Assembly (NCBI GenBank): GCA_008360955.1
Contig: LUCM01006285.1
Span: 89,718 to 153,717, forward strand
DNA: 64,000 nt
Reading direction: 5' to 3'
From: Fasciolopsis buskii
Lineage: Eukaryota; Platyhelminthes; Trematoda; Plagiorchiida; Fasciolidae
A program made the translations under genes and the position numbers. Within the stretch, counting starts at the first letter, position 1. The number at the start of each line of letters is the position of its first letter. The notes under the pieces are model-generated. The model saw only the letters and a program-made list of their open reading frames with translations, searched no databases and was not told where the DNA came from. Of the stretch, positions 25,185 through 37,532 are shown in pieces.

Positions 25185-25916
25185 ATGAGAGAGGGGAACT
25201 GCATAGGCTAACTTGCCCATAGACATGATGAGAAAAATTCGCCAAGATTACTACCCTATTCCAACATCTGGCGAAAGACGTGGCGCAAACAGGTTTGAAT
25301 TATTCCTGACTTTTACGATAGTAGACATGCAATAGGAAGCCAGTGAATGTGATCAGCCACAATAATGCTGGTCCGCGGTTCCCTGTGACGCCTCGTTCAC
25401 TCGCTGTCACGCTAAGCGTGCCAACAAGCTATTCACCTGATCGCATCGCGGGTAAGCTCCTTGGTCGAGTGGCAAACAAGCAGTGAACAGTCAGCCACTC
25501 GGAAGAGTAAATGACATCTATGTCAGCCGGAAATTACGCTGTGTTTCGGTTTGATAGATTAATCTATTAAGAAAATAGGTAAGACGGTGCCTGTCGATTT
25601 CATACATTGGAATCAAAGAAAACACAACTACCGGACAACAAGATCCATCCGAGGATTTGACCGTTTACCACCCTTAACCAAATTGACATCAATAAGATCA
25701 AAGATCAATTAGTTCGGCTCTGTCACCGAGACCCTGGCTAATGGAACACCAAATTGCCTGTTTTATCCGGATTCCTGAATGGGACAAGTTGTGTGCGTTC
25801 AGCGATTACATCGATAAGTTTCCCGTTGAAACGACATCGGAGAAATTACTCTGCGGGACAAGTTCAGCAGCCAATGTGCCAGACGACTTAGTTACAATTG
25901 AAACCGCATACCATCG

Positions 25917-26099
25917 GCCGGCGGTGGCCAAACGGATAAGGTCGTGGCATTTGGACGTGAAGGTCGCGGGTTCGGAACCGCCCACCGCCGGTCAACTTCC
26001 CCACTTGACGGCCCTCTGCTGGCCGCGGCCCCCTTCCTGAAAATTGGTGCACGTTGTTGTTTCATTAATAAAAGAAGCAAAAGATGAAAGATAAAAAGT
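25917..26099 (+). repeat. SINE1 copy
   Basis: This copy has the same tRNA-like head (A box TGGCCAAACGG; B box with one extra G), the same body including GCGGCCCCCTTCCTGAAAA, and an A-rich tail ending AAAAGATGAAAGATAAAAAG. It interrupts an open frame that starts at 25741. Confidence 0.85.
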
Positions 26100-27121
26100 A
26101 GACTCGAGGTGCGGACCGCGATTAAACAATGTCGACCGGATTCCCGCATGTCCCAACCAAGCACTACTGTAGCAAATTACGAATCGTGCTAGGAACCATA
26201 AATTTGCTTCAAGTATTCGGAGTACGGATCAGGTTGACGTCCCTCTGGTCGAGCGTCTGTTTTGCGGTTGTGTCAGGAGAAAGTGAGTACAAAAGTTACC
26301 GTAAGTCTGCGATAAGCCTAGGTAATATAATGACTGTGACATGGCAGTATATTATAAATGGGATGTTTAAATTTGACTAATAGACGTTTACGCTCGGAGA
26401 CTACGCAGACTACGCATTTTTATCGGTTATCGGGCTCGTAAGCTATCATACACCTCGTGATGTCAATAGGTTTCTGTCGCGGGACATTCTGACAGGATGA
26501 GGTACATTCCTTCGTTTTGACAACGATTTTCTATCGATTGAAATAAGAAGGACATGACGAATAACATTTGCCGGTTCAATTGGGCTTTTCCGTTCTCTTA
26601 TTTCATCATCAGTCTCGTTGTCTGCTACGGACACTGCACATTCTACATCATACTGGGTCACCTTTGACTGCAATGAGATCTAACCTTGATTGGTCATTGT
26701 TGGCGTTTCGATCATTTGGAAAAATCATGTACCCCAAGGATAGAGGAGTTTTTCAAACGCTATGGGAACTACCTGATCCCAATCCATTTTTAGTTCAGTG
26801 AGGCCAACCCAATTCGACGAACTAGAGACCCCGGTTGTGAGCTTATATGTTTGACCACCTCATTGTATCATTCATTCAGGCATACGAAAGCTAATATTTT
26901 GTTTGCTAGTACACGAAGAAGCTGCCGACCGGGCAAATTCCATTGCATACGGTGCAGCGGCTTGTGATTCGGTGGCAGAAACGAGGAGCAGACTGACGGG
27001 CACTGTCTTTGTATTGGTGATCAAGCCAAACGTTGACAGTCACACCCAGACAGCCTCGAGGCTATCAGTGACCGATAGGTGCAACATCAAGTGGTGAAGT
27101 TCAACAAGCCGTTCACAGCCT

Positions 27122-27296
27122 GCCCGGTAGCGTAATGGCTAAGACGTTCGACTCAGAATCGTTCGTCCCCATTCGGGTTCACGTCCCAGTTCGGGCGCGG
27201 TGGATATGCACTGCTGATTATCTCTAACAAGGATGAAACAGCTGTACAGTGCTTCCATGGTTTCTTAATGGTGAGTTGAGCGATGATATCACATGG
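27122..27296 (+). repeat. SINE2, tRNA-derived repeat
   Basis: The head starts GCCCGGTAGCGTAATGGCTA with an A-box-like TAGCGTAATGG and a B-box-like GGGTTCACGTCC; its ends can pair (GCCCG with CGGGC). The body contains GATATGCACTGCTGATTATC, AACAAGGATGAAACAGCTGT and TTCCATGGTTTCTTAATGG. An inverted copy at 35.9 kb shares head and body, which confirms a family. Confidence 0.75.
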
Positions 27297-27829
27297 TAAA
27301 TTATTTCATGATTTTTGATCTGTTTTCTTTCACCCGGGGATGGAGCCCTAGAGAGGAATGATAAACATACGCTGCTGAAACCGCTATATCGAACTTGCGT
27401 GATAGTCCAAACTCACCGGCATGTTGATTCTGTGTGAGTGCTTGTTTACACGCCATTTTAACTAAACTATCGCCAGTGTGATGTCCTGGGCAGACAGTTG
27501 GGTTACGCTTCTGTCTTGGGGATGGCTAGTCACGGACATCGAAATGTCGAGTAGCTTAGCATATTTTCCCCGACCAGCCAACCCGCCCCCCGGGGGAGGG
27601 GCCTTGCAGTCGAGCAATTACATCCAAAATGTACTCAGCGCCAAAATGTCCTATCCAAGCAACCGTTCTCGGTACTCTTTGAATTTCCTGTTGTACGACA
27701 GACTAAAAAGCGGCTAATCGGTTGTCAATTTTGTTTCTAAACACAAAGAAAACTACACAGTTTATTCATGCTAAGTTTGGTAGCCACTCGTAAGCACAAG
27801 TTATACGTAATCGTACAGAGGTTACTCAC

Positions 27830-27883
27830 CGAAACTTTAGGATCCCAGAGAACCGTGGTAATTACGCAAGTGGAGTTAACTTC
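27830..27883 (-). CDS. Weak candidate 54-bp phase-0 exon
   Basis: The donor is strong (TCG/GTGAGTAA) but the acceptor (CATGCGCACAG) lacks a pyrimidine tract. The eighteen codons read EVNSTCVITTVLWDPKVS, phase 0 at both ends. The peptide looks protein-like, but the surrounding frame is also open, so the boundaries are uncertain. It may belong to the minus-strand gene as an early exon, or be chance. Confidence 0.22.
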
Positions 27884-29221
27884 CTGTGCGCATGCACGTG
27901 ACGGTCTTTTTGAGTGTATATGTTTGTTTGTGCGCGTATGTGTAAGTAAATGTAAGTGAATGAGACTTAACTCCACCGGTTGGAAGCAGCGTTCCAAGCG
28001 AAACGGAAATAGGCCCTCACGATTCGAGAAAGGGTCACACACACGCACACGCACACATACACACAGCCACTGTCAGCAGTTGGTTCCAGCGGCTAGATGA
28101 ATGGTGCTCACTCGATCGGTCACTCAATCACTTGCTCACAGTACAGAAATGTTGCTCACTGGTCTGTAGGGAAATGATCGGCACGAGATAGGCAGTCACG
28201 GAGACAGAGGTCAATCCAAATCGGTTTGTTCACTGATCACAAGTGCAAGTTTGTAAACGATGAAATTGATAAAAACCGCAAGGTATGATCTAGGCTCTTA
28301 TAGCAATGATACGGTGATGACGACAGTGCTTGTGTCTGTGGCCGTGTATTTGTTTGTCCATGTGTTTCCGTGTGTTCGTGTAAGTGTCCATGGGCGCATA
28401 GGAGCATTCACATGGTGCCACCCAACCCAGTCCATCGAAACTCCATCCCAGTGTCTCTGTCCCAGTTCAAGCTCGGACTTGGACTCTGCGTGCGTGTGTG
28501 TGCGCACGTGTTTGTTTGTTTAAGTGCTCCTGCGCCCCTGCGTGAGTGCTCCCGTGCGTGCGTGCGTGCTTGTGTACGTGCGTTTCTACTTGCTAGCCCC
28601 TGTGACGCCCGTTTTGGGGTGCGTGGGCCTTCGGTGGGCACACAGTCCTTGCACATGGCAGTAGGTGGCAACGCCACAGGCAATGGCTCTCTAGAAGTGT
28701 GGACAAAATATTTGGTGTCAGTCTGTGTCAACTGCCCGTATTTGTCTTCAATGAAACCGCTTTGCCGTTCTGCTGGCAAGTGGGAAACGGCCACGGTAAA
28801 GTTTTGGGCAGTTGACAACTCGAAAATGGCAAATTAATTTGCGTTACCCGTAGGCGTGATTTCCTTTTCAGTCGTCCCAATTACCGTGGTTTGGATGTGA
28901 AATCTGGCAATTTTTGAGTGATTTATTTCCCCATCCCTGTTCTCGTGAGAAAAGCAAGGAATTTAGGCGGATGGGATTTTTTTTCAGACAGTTTCTTCTT
29001 GGCTAAAGAAATGGGCAAATGGAGGTGTCGTGGACGGATGTCAAGGTCAGGTGGTGCTTTGCACAAGCCGTTGGCTGATGCACTTGGATCAGCAAGGTCT
29101 CGCCAGACGGCCGTAAGCTTGGATTTTGTCCGATCCACTTGGTGATCTGATGCGGTAAAATGTCTCCCCCCCCCACCCAATGGAACGGGACGGGGATCTG
29201 CGTAGTTGTGACAACAACTTC

Positions 29222-29345
29222 CTTTTTTGTCATTTTTCAGACAAGGAGCCGCGGCCAACAGAGTGCTGTCAAGTCGAGTAGTTGACCGGCCATGGGAGGT
29301 TTCGAACTCGCGACCGTTTGGGTTGAAACGACCTCATGTGTTACG
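29222..29345 (-). repeat. SINE1 copy, diverged, minus strand
   Basis: Reading the plus strand, GCCGCGGCCAACAGAGTGCTG and AGTTGACCGGCCATGGGAGG followed by TTTCGAACTCGCGACC match the reverse complement of the SINE1 body and B-box region. The A-box end is poorly kept. Confidence 0.65.
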
Positions 29346-29569
29346 GCTTGACGACCACCGGATATAGCCATCATAGATTTGGACACCCGTTTTTGTATTG
29401 GGTTCTGGTAATTGTTCCGCCAAGAGGCAATCGATTCTACCGAAGTGTACGCCAAGGTAGCTAGCTACAAGGGAGCTAGCTGGTAGACAGTATCAGAGGC
29501 AATGGGACCACCAAGACCGATTGGGTGATTTGAAAGGTTTAACCTTTCGCCTACATGCACCGTGCCACT

Positions 29570-29605
29570 GCGTGCGTGCGTGCGTGCGTGCGTGTGTGCG
29601 TGCGT
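29570..29605. repeat. (GCGT)n tetranucleotide repeat
   Basis: About nine GCGT units with one GTGT variant. Similar GTGC units occur near 28556-28582. Confidence 0.9.
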
Positions 29606-30409
29606 TTAATTACCGACCAGAAACATCCCATTTACATGGTCCAATACATGGCCACCTTCAAACAGGAAAGCAATAAATCTTGATTCGTTTGCTTCGTGTG
29701 AGTTCTGTCAGTCAAAATAGTATCTATTTTTCAAGGCTACCCCGCTTGAAAAGCACGGCTTCGTACTGTGGAATATGTGACCACCAACACGTAATGAAGG
29801 ATGACAAAAAATCCGGGACTACGACCGTGGGCACCTACTTTTCTAGGAAATTTGTCTGTCAGCCGAATCTTTGTTAACCGTAATCCAAGCTAAGGACCGT
29901 ACAGTGGGATCCGACATGATCAAGCCCACGAGAGACAGTATAAGTTTGCGATATGACTGGCCTCTAAGGTGTGAGTCACAAGTGGATAAATTGTTGTGCA
30001 AAGAATGAGTGGGTGGCCCTGTGAGTTGTTTTTTTAATTTTCAACTGATTACAATTTGAAATTTACGTGGGTAGACAAAGATTGTACACCTCCGCAAATG
30101 CTTAGAAAAAAAGGGCGAATGATGGCAGCTCCGACTTGTTCGACCAGCCGCGTAAGTCAATTTGTTGGCTTAATCCGTTTGGATTAACATTTTCCACTAG
30201 TTTACTCATAAATTTAGACTGCCTGAGCAAACTTATTCGTATTGCAAAAAGCGTCAGATGAACGATTACTAATCCAACACGTAAAAACGCAATCAACAAA
30301 AAACCTCAGTTTCATATGTTCCTGGGATTCAGCGGAAAATGATAAAGCTTTCCGGTTTCACCTAGGCAACATCTGTATATGTCAACCATGACATGCTACC
30401 AGTCTACTG

Positions 30410-30565
30410 GCCGGCGGTGGCCAAGCGGATAGGGTCGTGGCGCTTGGACGTGGAGGTCGCGGGTTCGAGTTCTCCCACCGCTGGTCAAATTCCCCACTTG
30501 GCAGCCCTCTGTTGAAAAATGATGCACACTTTCGTTTCATTAATAAGGGAAGTAAATGATAAAAT
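30410..30565 (+). repeat. SINE1 copy with internal deletion
   Basis: The head with A box TGGCCAAGCGG and B box GGGTTCGAG is intact. The GC-rich CGCGGCCCCCTTCC block found in other copies is missing between CAGCCCTCTGTTG and AAAAATGATG. The tail is AAGTAAATGATAAAATAC. Confidence 0.82.
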
Positions 30566-33500
30566 ACTAGTACGAGATCTAGTGGCGGCAATTTGACGTG
30601 TGAACTGGTAACAATCGAGCATGGATAGACACCGGCAATTGACGAGTTCACAGTTATTCTTCAGCAATTTTTCGGTCTTTCTAATCTGGCGTTCAGCAAC
30701 TCAAGCATGAAATGTTTTTTCCTGTCTCTCGTAAACCAAAAGGTTGTACAACCTCAAATTTATTTTCCACTGCTCAAGCATCACATACTATGGACAATGT
30801 TACGATTCAGGCTGTGTTATGAAATAAATTCTGAAGGCTAGGGTTGCCTTCACCAAAAATTACGTACCTTGGGAAGTAAAACCGCTCTACCCGAGATAAC
30901 GTGCTTACGAAATTCCGGTGCAGTGCAACACAGAGCGTATTTCAGAGAAGTCATCATTTTCCGTGTTGCCTATTTTCGTACGACTAAGGGACTATCTCCA
31001 ACATGACAAGGACAAATTCCGCCCCGTTGATAGTGGATTCTATTTTGATTCTTTGAACGGGGTCCTCCCATTTTATTCGTGCAAACGTAATCACTTTGAT
31101 AGGACGCAAGGAAACAGGACAACTATTTCGGGGAGTTTTATGACGGCTATGTTTTTCGGCGAGCGTTTTGGGAAGCATCGCTTGCTGTGCATTCGTCGAC
31201 AAAATTGCTGGTCGCCAAATTAGAGCACTGAACATTTTGCACAGTAAGACAATTATATTCCTTGCTTTATTTTACGATTACTCCATGCACCATATCCTTT
31301 AGCATTTGAAACATTCGAATATTCTTCTTCCCTGTCTGTACGATTGGGGGAATGAATTTCTGTCGGAAAATTTTACCAGGACTATAAATAACTTTGTCCT
31401 CATGTTTGCATGTGACGGATTTCCCGCACGAAAGACGTGTTTGTTACAATTTCTTAGTTTAACTTTGTGTAAACGGTGATCTTGTTTAGGTTAAAGCGGA
31501 GAGTAGGATTAAACAGAAAAATGTGAGTTAATCAAAGTTTGTTAATCCGTTCATCAACCCTTTCATTGTGACATTAAAAGATTTCACTATTTCTATTTCG
31601 CTGTTTCACCGTCGTGATAACAGCGTAAGCGAGTAACGTAGTACGGTCGAATGACCTTGACTCAGTCTCATCTTTGATGTAAATCAAAGTTTTGTTTGTG
31701 ATCATCAAGGATTAGTAAATCTCATTTAATGTAAAATATCTAATTGTTCAATAATCAGTTTCAGCTTGTAATCGCGGACGTAATCATGCGTAGAATATTC
31801 GATAAAATAAGCGATTCCGTCGAACAGGCGTGATTGTAAACTTTGAAACAACGAATGCCCTTTCTGCAGTTGAATACGAGGGAAATAAGATCAATACTTG
31901 TTGTATTGAATTTAAACTCTATGCCAGTTCACTGATTCCCGTAAACCGTTGAAAAGATTTGTATCAGATTGGAAGCATTTAAAATCATCTGTGCCTACGA
32001 AACAAATTTACGATAAATTCCGTTTATTCGCCATGAACAGCCTAAATTTGAACGTGGTTTCAAGCACATCAAGTGCAAACGCCGCGGTCACCTGCCAAGT
32101 TTTAACATTTAGCAATTCTTGCTCGACAAAATTGTCCAAAACAAAGCTATCGTTGATCTCAAAACGAGCATTAGCCTAGTCGGAATGGGAGTCACTTTTG
32201 ACAACCCAATGCGCACCTATCTACGCGGCCACAATCAACAACCAGACCACCCTAACCACGGGTGCTTATTGCAGTACTAATTCGGTTCTTATTTACTGAT
32301 CATAGATAATCCAGACAAAAGTTTGACTTCGGCAAAATCTAACCATCGGACGTTCAGCTAATGCTTATCCCAATTGGAGAATAGTTTGTGAAACATCGAT
32401 GGTATTGCATCAGCCAATGAAAATTTAGGTGATGAAGTCAATAGAATAGGCAAGATGAGATACAATCGGGGACAGTCAAGCAATGGGATAGTGTTTGGTC
32501 CTCATTGAATGAACACAGTAGAACAAACCGGTTGTTTAGTAATTCACTACTTGTGTCCCAGAGAGAGTGGCTAGTGCTCGCCCGCGGACGGCAATGCGTA
32601 ATGGAAACAATGGCCAAACTTTCGGTCACGGGACAAACCGTGTGGCAAGCAGCAATCAATAGTGGTTGCTGATTCACATGGTCGCAGTCAGTGAACTGCG
32701 TCCGCACGCACGACTGGCAGATCAAGTATCTGATTGGTTGGTTTGAATATCACGCATTTTCCTCGCTGGATTCGCGATGGCACACTTCAATCAGACAATG
32801 GGACGGACACGTGAGGTGTCATCTTACTTCGCGAGTTTAAACCCCACCATGCATCTACGACGACCGTCATGTAGCTGCATACAGTGTGACCGTCAAGTGG
32901 AGCTGGTGTCTTATCCGGTGGTCCCTTGGTTATCAAATGATCAAATTCTGGAGGACAAGTCAGGTAAATCAGTTCATTTTGGTCTATGCGCTGACGCCAG
33001 ACGATTCAAGGGTTGAATTCAACATGCCTCAAAATGCGGGCCTGTCAAGCACAATGTATAGGGTCCAAGGGGCTGACTTAACCCCATAAGGTCATCCAGG
33101 GAGGAAAAGAACAAACAGAACTTGATCAGTTAAAATGACGGAAAAGAGTTGAACCAGTACAGAGAACTTTGCGGTGTAATGGAAGCAACCGCAAAAATGA
33201 TTCACAAAAAAGACGGCATGTTCTCCCGGTGAGCAGTGAACATCAATGAATGAATGAGGGAGAGATATAAGTGAATGACAAATGAGTCAACGTACGGGAA
33301 GTGATTAGTTAACACACTCTCAAGGGCTTGATGAGTTAGCTCTACTTACACTGCTGGCGATGTCAGATGGGGCACATTAATGTCGGTGTAGTGCAGAATG
33401 AATTTCATTCGTAGCTAACTGGAAGTACGACTTCGAACGTGAAAACAGTACACAGTGCAAAAAACACGCCAGAATGGGTCACGCTGATACGTTTACATCC

Positions 33501-33989
33501 AACAAAACATGAAAGACCCGTACACGAATCGAACAGGGTGAACAAGGGTCCACCATTTGTGCCAATGAAGTTATCTGGTGTAGTCTGACGATTTGCTTGT
33601 TCTTCGAAATCGCACAATCAAACAGACAACTGGTTTTCTCCTGCCCCGAGCCTCCTGGATTACGAAACCCGTTTGAAAATTTTTGTAATGATCTAGTCGA
33701 TAGTGAACAGCCAAAATAGTAAACCCAAAAGGTGCGGACATGGCAAAAGCTGTCATGTGCAGTATGTCTGAACCGATGTGCCCAACATTCCACCGTTGCC
33801 GGAAGACGTAAATAGGAGAGAACTCACATTGACTACCGGAAAGACAAGACTGGATCACAGCGAAGATAGGTTTTCGCCATTTCAGCGGAAGTCCGCGCAA
33901 ATATGGTTACTCATTTGCTTTGAAAAACGGGACTTTTGGAATATGAGAAGAGTGGAACAAGTCGACGAAGATTCATCAGTGTTACGAAA

Positions 33990-34160
33990 TCTCGGTCAAA
34001 CGGTCTATCTCACGGTGCTTCATTCTCGAGGGTCCCGGGTTCGAATCATCCCGCCGCCGGGTCAACTTCCTTACTTAGGAACCATCTGTTGACCGGGGCT
34101 CCCTTCCTGAAAATGATATTTCGTTAATGAAAGATGTAAAAGATGAAGGAAAGATAAAAG
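33990..34160 (+). repeat. SINE1 copy, diverged head
   Basis: The B-box region (CCGGGTTCGAATC), the CCGCCGCCGGGTCAACTTCC junction and the body with CTCCCTTCCTGAAAATGATA are clear. The A-box half is decayed (CGGTCAAACGG). The tail is rich in AAGATG and AAAGATAAAAG units. Confidence 0.72.
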
Positions 34161-34547
34161 GAAGATACACGTGTGCGTGTGTGCGTGTGCAAGGGAACGT
34201 CTAGTTGTCATACGAAATCACTCTTGATTGGGCGGTCATCATCATTGCATGCGGACCCGAATGTCTTTGGCATGATTCTTGGCACTGCCTATTGGTTCTC
34301 CGGTAGACAGTCTCCAACTGGCTTTGTCCTCGTTCGTCAGCGATGACACTGGTGTCATTGTGACCAAACGGGATCACGGGCGAATAATTTTTCCGTCATT
34401 CATTGCGTTCTCGTCCACGAAAATCCAGGTTTGGCAGGATGATGAAAACGATATTTTTCATCAAATGAGTTGCACTTTATTCGCCTTTCAAACAACGAAA
34501 AGAGGGTAATGCAACGTGAAACATTGTCTGAGAAGTGATCATCTTAC

Positions 34548-34623
34548 ATTGTCCTCCCCTGGCATTGACGACTTGGTCTACTTGCTCCACCTTGATCGAT
34601 AAATCCGCGATGCGTTTGGGCAT
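34548..34623 (-). CDS. Candidate first coding exon on minus strand
   Basis: An ATG with an upstream in-frame TGA opens 25 codons (MPKRIADLSIKVEQVDQVVN then ARGGQ) ending at a usable donor (AAT/GTAAGA) in phase 1. The composition is helix-like. No partner exon was found, and a 25-codon frame is easily produced by chance. Confidence 0.2.
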
Positions 34624-34741
34624 TGGTAAATTTGTGTGCGATCAAGATAAGATGGATAGCACTTCACCGCCTGTTCACGTCGGACTTTGGTTATCAAGGA
34701 AAAGTGGTTAGAATATGGTTTACCCAAGCCTTTTTTACGCA

Positions 34742-34768
34742 CGCACGCACACACACACACACACACAC
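34742..34768. repeat. (CA)n microsatellite
   Basis: GCAC units pass into a pure CA run. Confidence 0.9.
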
Positions 34769-35003
34769 CCTACCCCCGAATGCTCGCGGTCCAGAAAAGT
34801 CCAAAACACCAAATCCCACTTTGAACTTGGTAAGGGAGACTTGTTTATCGAGTACGAATCATAGGATGATGACTTTCAATCGATGTTTGACGGGGAAACT
34901 ACCCGATATCGGACAAATTAATCGGGCTGTCAGCACGATATGGGTAGGAAGTACGCGGAACTAGAAAGGAGTACAGAGAACACATGAGAAGTTATTCAAT
35001 TGT

Positions 35004-35140
35004 GAATGATATAATGTTAATAACACAGCTTTGTTGGTAGACGCAATGCGTCAACGTTTCGACTACCTTGGATAGTCTTTCTCAAGGCAAGTTTTACAAT
35101 CAAATGCCATCGATTTTTCGATACACTCCTTAGGACATTT
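35004..35140 (-). repeat. Penelope-like or ribozyme-like repeat, copy 1
   Basis: On the minus strand the sequence reads CTTGAGAAAGACTATCCAAG then GTAGTCGAAACGTTGACGCA and TTGCGTCTACC, ending in TTATTAACATTATATCATTC. GACTA/TAGTC forms a 5-bp stem followed by GAAAC, and GACGC/GCGTC forms a second hairpin. This arrangement recalls the minimal hammerhead motifs of Penelope-like elements, although the conserved CUGANGA core reads CTTGAGA. A second copy lies at 63752-63896 in opposite orientation. Confidence 0.6.
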
Positions 35141-35915
35141 TGTTCTGAGAAGTTATTCAGTTGACATTCATGTGACTTTCTTCGTGTCACTCGTGATACA
35201 TGAATTACACAAGAAATAGGAAATGCGCTAAAGTAGATGTGCCCGATATTCCAGCTATCTATATAGGTTAAATATATGAATGCGGTCACGAGAAAGGCAG
35301 ACGAACAAAGATTCCAATTTTGAGAACATTAATTCTGAAGAAAAATGGATTGGATAAACCAAAGTGGTGTTCTCCTTCGGTCAGAATGAAGGATTGACTG
35401 AAGCCGGGCCCGCTACAGTTTGTCCAGTCAATATACTCTTACGGTAGGATGAACTTACAGAAACGGAGAATGAGACGAACGAGTCAATTTCTATGAAATA
35501 TTGCGCATTACTACTGCCACAGTTACATTGATTTTTCGAAAGCAAGTTGAATGAATAGTGGTAAATTAAAAAAAATTTACCCAGAGAGGTTTGCAGATGA
35601 ACAACAAATTCCAGTGTAATTATTTCAATGACTGCGCCATTCTGTCACGTTGCCCCTATTATCTTCAACGCTCTCGCGATGGATCCGAGCCTGGGAAAAT
35701 AAATCGTCCCACTCCCGTCACGGTTATCGTAAAAGTGGTGTACCTGTGAAAATGGGACCGGATTTTGGCACAAGACAGATTGGTGTGCACTGTCGATCAG
35801 CGGTAATACATTCCAAACAGTGCAGTTTAACTTGAACGGCAAAGATGGAAGCGTTTCGACAACAACATGATTCATGTAGTAGTAGGAGATTGAATGTTTT
35901 CATGGAATAAGTCTC

Positions 35916-36081
35916 CATGAGATATCATTGCCCAACTCACCATTAAGAAACCATGAAAGCAATGCACAGCTGTTTCATCCTTATTAGGAATTATCAGCAG
36001 TGCATATCCACCGCGCCCGAACTGGGACGTGAACCCGAATGGGGACGAACGATTCTGAGTCGAACGTCTTAGCCATTACGC
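35916..36081 (-). repeat. SINE2 copy, minus strand
   Basis: This is the reverse complement of the copy at 27122-27296 over nearly its whole length (on the plus strand: ACCATTAAGAAACCATGAAA, ACAGCTGTTTCATCCTTATT, CCGCGCCCGAACTGGGACGT, TCTTAGCCATTACGC). The first bases of the tRNA-like head are missing. Confidence 0.75.
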
Positions 36082-36765
36082 TCATTCGAGTACAAGATCC
36101 AAAGTTCCTTTGGTCGCCCGAAATTAAGCGGTTTGCCAGAGATGACGTTGTTTTCCGGGGGCAGACTCAAGGGGGATTCGAACTCCAGAGGTCCTTAAGA
36201 CCGGATTCTTGGTGTTCCAGCTCCAGTGTGTGCTTTCGTTAAGAATTAGTGTTGTCGCTGCCAGAACATTGAGGTTCACAACAGGAGTGTCCAAAATCAC
36301 CACGCAAGTACGTTTGCGAGAAGCAGTTTTGAACTGATTGACTGCTGGCCCGGAAGGGGTCATCTGTAGCTTTTGTCCCAAGAGTAAACGCAATTCGGAG
36401 CTACGGTTCCATGAATGTGAGGAAAGCGACGGCAGCCAATCCCCACGCTGAAGGTAACTAAGTTCCAGATGGCCTCCAAAGTACATACATCTGACTAAGC
36501 GAATGAGATTTGCCACGAGTTCCAAGGTCTATGATAGAGTTTTGTCGAGTTAACGGGACCTCATAGGCTTCTGAGTGGGACCAACAACATCGTCATGATT
36601 ATCGTTCTGCAACGGGACAAGCCGCATTGACCGCTGCCTTTTTCACAGCGTTACACGCTTTAGGGAGAACGAATCTGCAAGGGAAACGGGGAGTGGACCT
36701 ACAAATGTGGGAAAAGAAAGGAATACCGTAATGTCTAACATACAGTCTAAATGCGCAAACAGAAT
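36082..36765. other. Unassigned sequence left of LINE copy 1
   Basis: A 133-codon minus-strand frame (36525-36124) is open and its far end reads SGVRIPLESAPGK. A tRNA-like motif (GAGTTCGAATCCCCC on the minus strand) lies in it, so it may be the body of another tRNA-derived repeat. I cannot assign it further. Confidence 0.3.
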
Positions 36766-37532
36766 TTCAATCATTCTGATTCGATAGAAAATGACAACAC
36801 GACCACCACTGTTCACGGTTCAATGCCATATCCTTCAGTGTCTCCAGAGAGCCAGCTAGTTGACGGGTCTTTCGGACCCCAACCACGAAGACGTGAGACA
36901 TTCACTTTACCTATGTTCGCTGTGCATTGTCTCATTCCATGTTATTACATCATCTGCAGACCTCCACATGGCTTCTTCGGCTCCATGGAAGGAACACAAA
37001 ATAGGACACGATATGGTAGACGAATGTTCACCATACGCAACACGTGACCCAACCAGCGTAGTCTATTAAGTTTCATATGCTGAGATAAGGTGTACTCAAA
37101 ATTGGCACCCAATACTAGATTCCTCACCTCCGCATTACTCACCCGGTCACTCCATCCAGTCAGGGCGATACCACGCGGTAATCAATCATCGAAAATCTAC
37201 AAGTGACGAACATCTCAGACATGCATACTCCATGTCTCGCAACCATACAGCAGAACTGAGTACAGTACAGTACACATGACCTCTCAAATTCAGTGAAATA
37301 TAAGGCCGATGCCACAAGTCTTTCAGTCCAGCGTACGCAGCTCGAGCCTTCCACATGCGCATGTTTACCTCCACTGTCGTACTATCATCGTCCGACATGC
37401 AACTATCAAGGAGGGTGAAATGATCCACAATCGATAGTTCTTCTCAATCCAGTATCAAGTTTGGAACTAGTGTCATCCATTCTTGTGGCAGCACTTTACA
37501 CTTTGGATGTACAAGGCATATGTCGAATGAAG
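36766..37532 (-). mobile_element. LINE (non-LTR retrotransposon) 3' fragment, copy 1
   Basis: Minus-strand translation gives pieces typical of the end of a non-LTR reverse transcriptase ORF: DSCMSDDDSTTVEVNMRMWK with ARAAYAGLKDLW, then GWSDRVSNAEVRNLVLG, then MKLNRLRWLGHVLRM. A frame break and an in-frame TGA lie between the second and third piece. The copy is truncated on its 5' side, where homology to copy 2 stops at 37532. It is about 97 percent identical to 53453-54228 by eye. Confidence 0.8.

Larger units (their letters stand above)
21977..27829. other. Stretch with repeats and weak exon candidates
   Basis: It contains the repeat-derived candidate exon at 23897, the CA and GT arrays, SINE1 at 25917 and SINE2 at 27122. 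A possible 18-bp minus-strand micro-exon at 24649-24632 (acceptor CCCTACCCAG, donor GTGAGA) is too short to trust. A plus-strand frame from 25741 (QIACFIRIPEWDKLCAF) is cut by the SINE1 copy. Confidence 0.4.
27884..35003. other. Intergenic or intronic stretch
   Basis: It contains GT/GC-rich low-complexity sequence at 28330-28610, the GCGT repeat, three SINE1 copies (29222, 30410, 33990), the candidate exon at 34548 and the CA array at 34742. Between 30.6 and 33.9 kb I recognise nothing; the sequence there is AT-richer and frames are short. Confidence 0.4.

Noticed and set aside
28370..28837. 155-codon and antisense 136-codon frames
   Set aside because: Both run through GT/GC-rich low-complexity sequence and mirror each other.
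30860..30935. Minus-strand frame ending at a GTACGT donor (HRNFVSTLSRVERFYFP)
   Set aside because: The peptide looks plausible, but there is no acceptable acceptor upstream.
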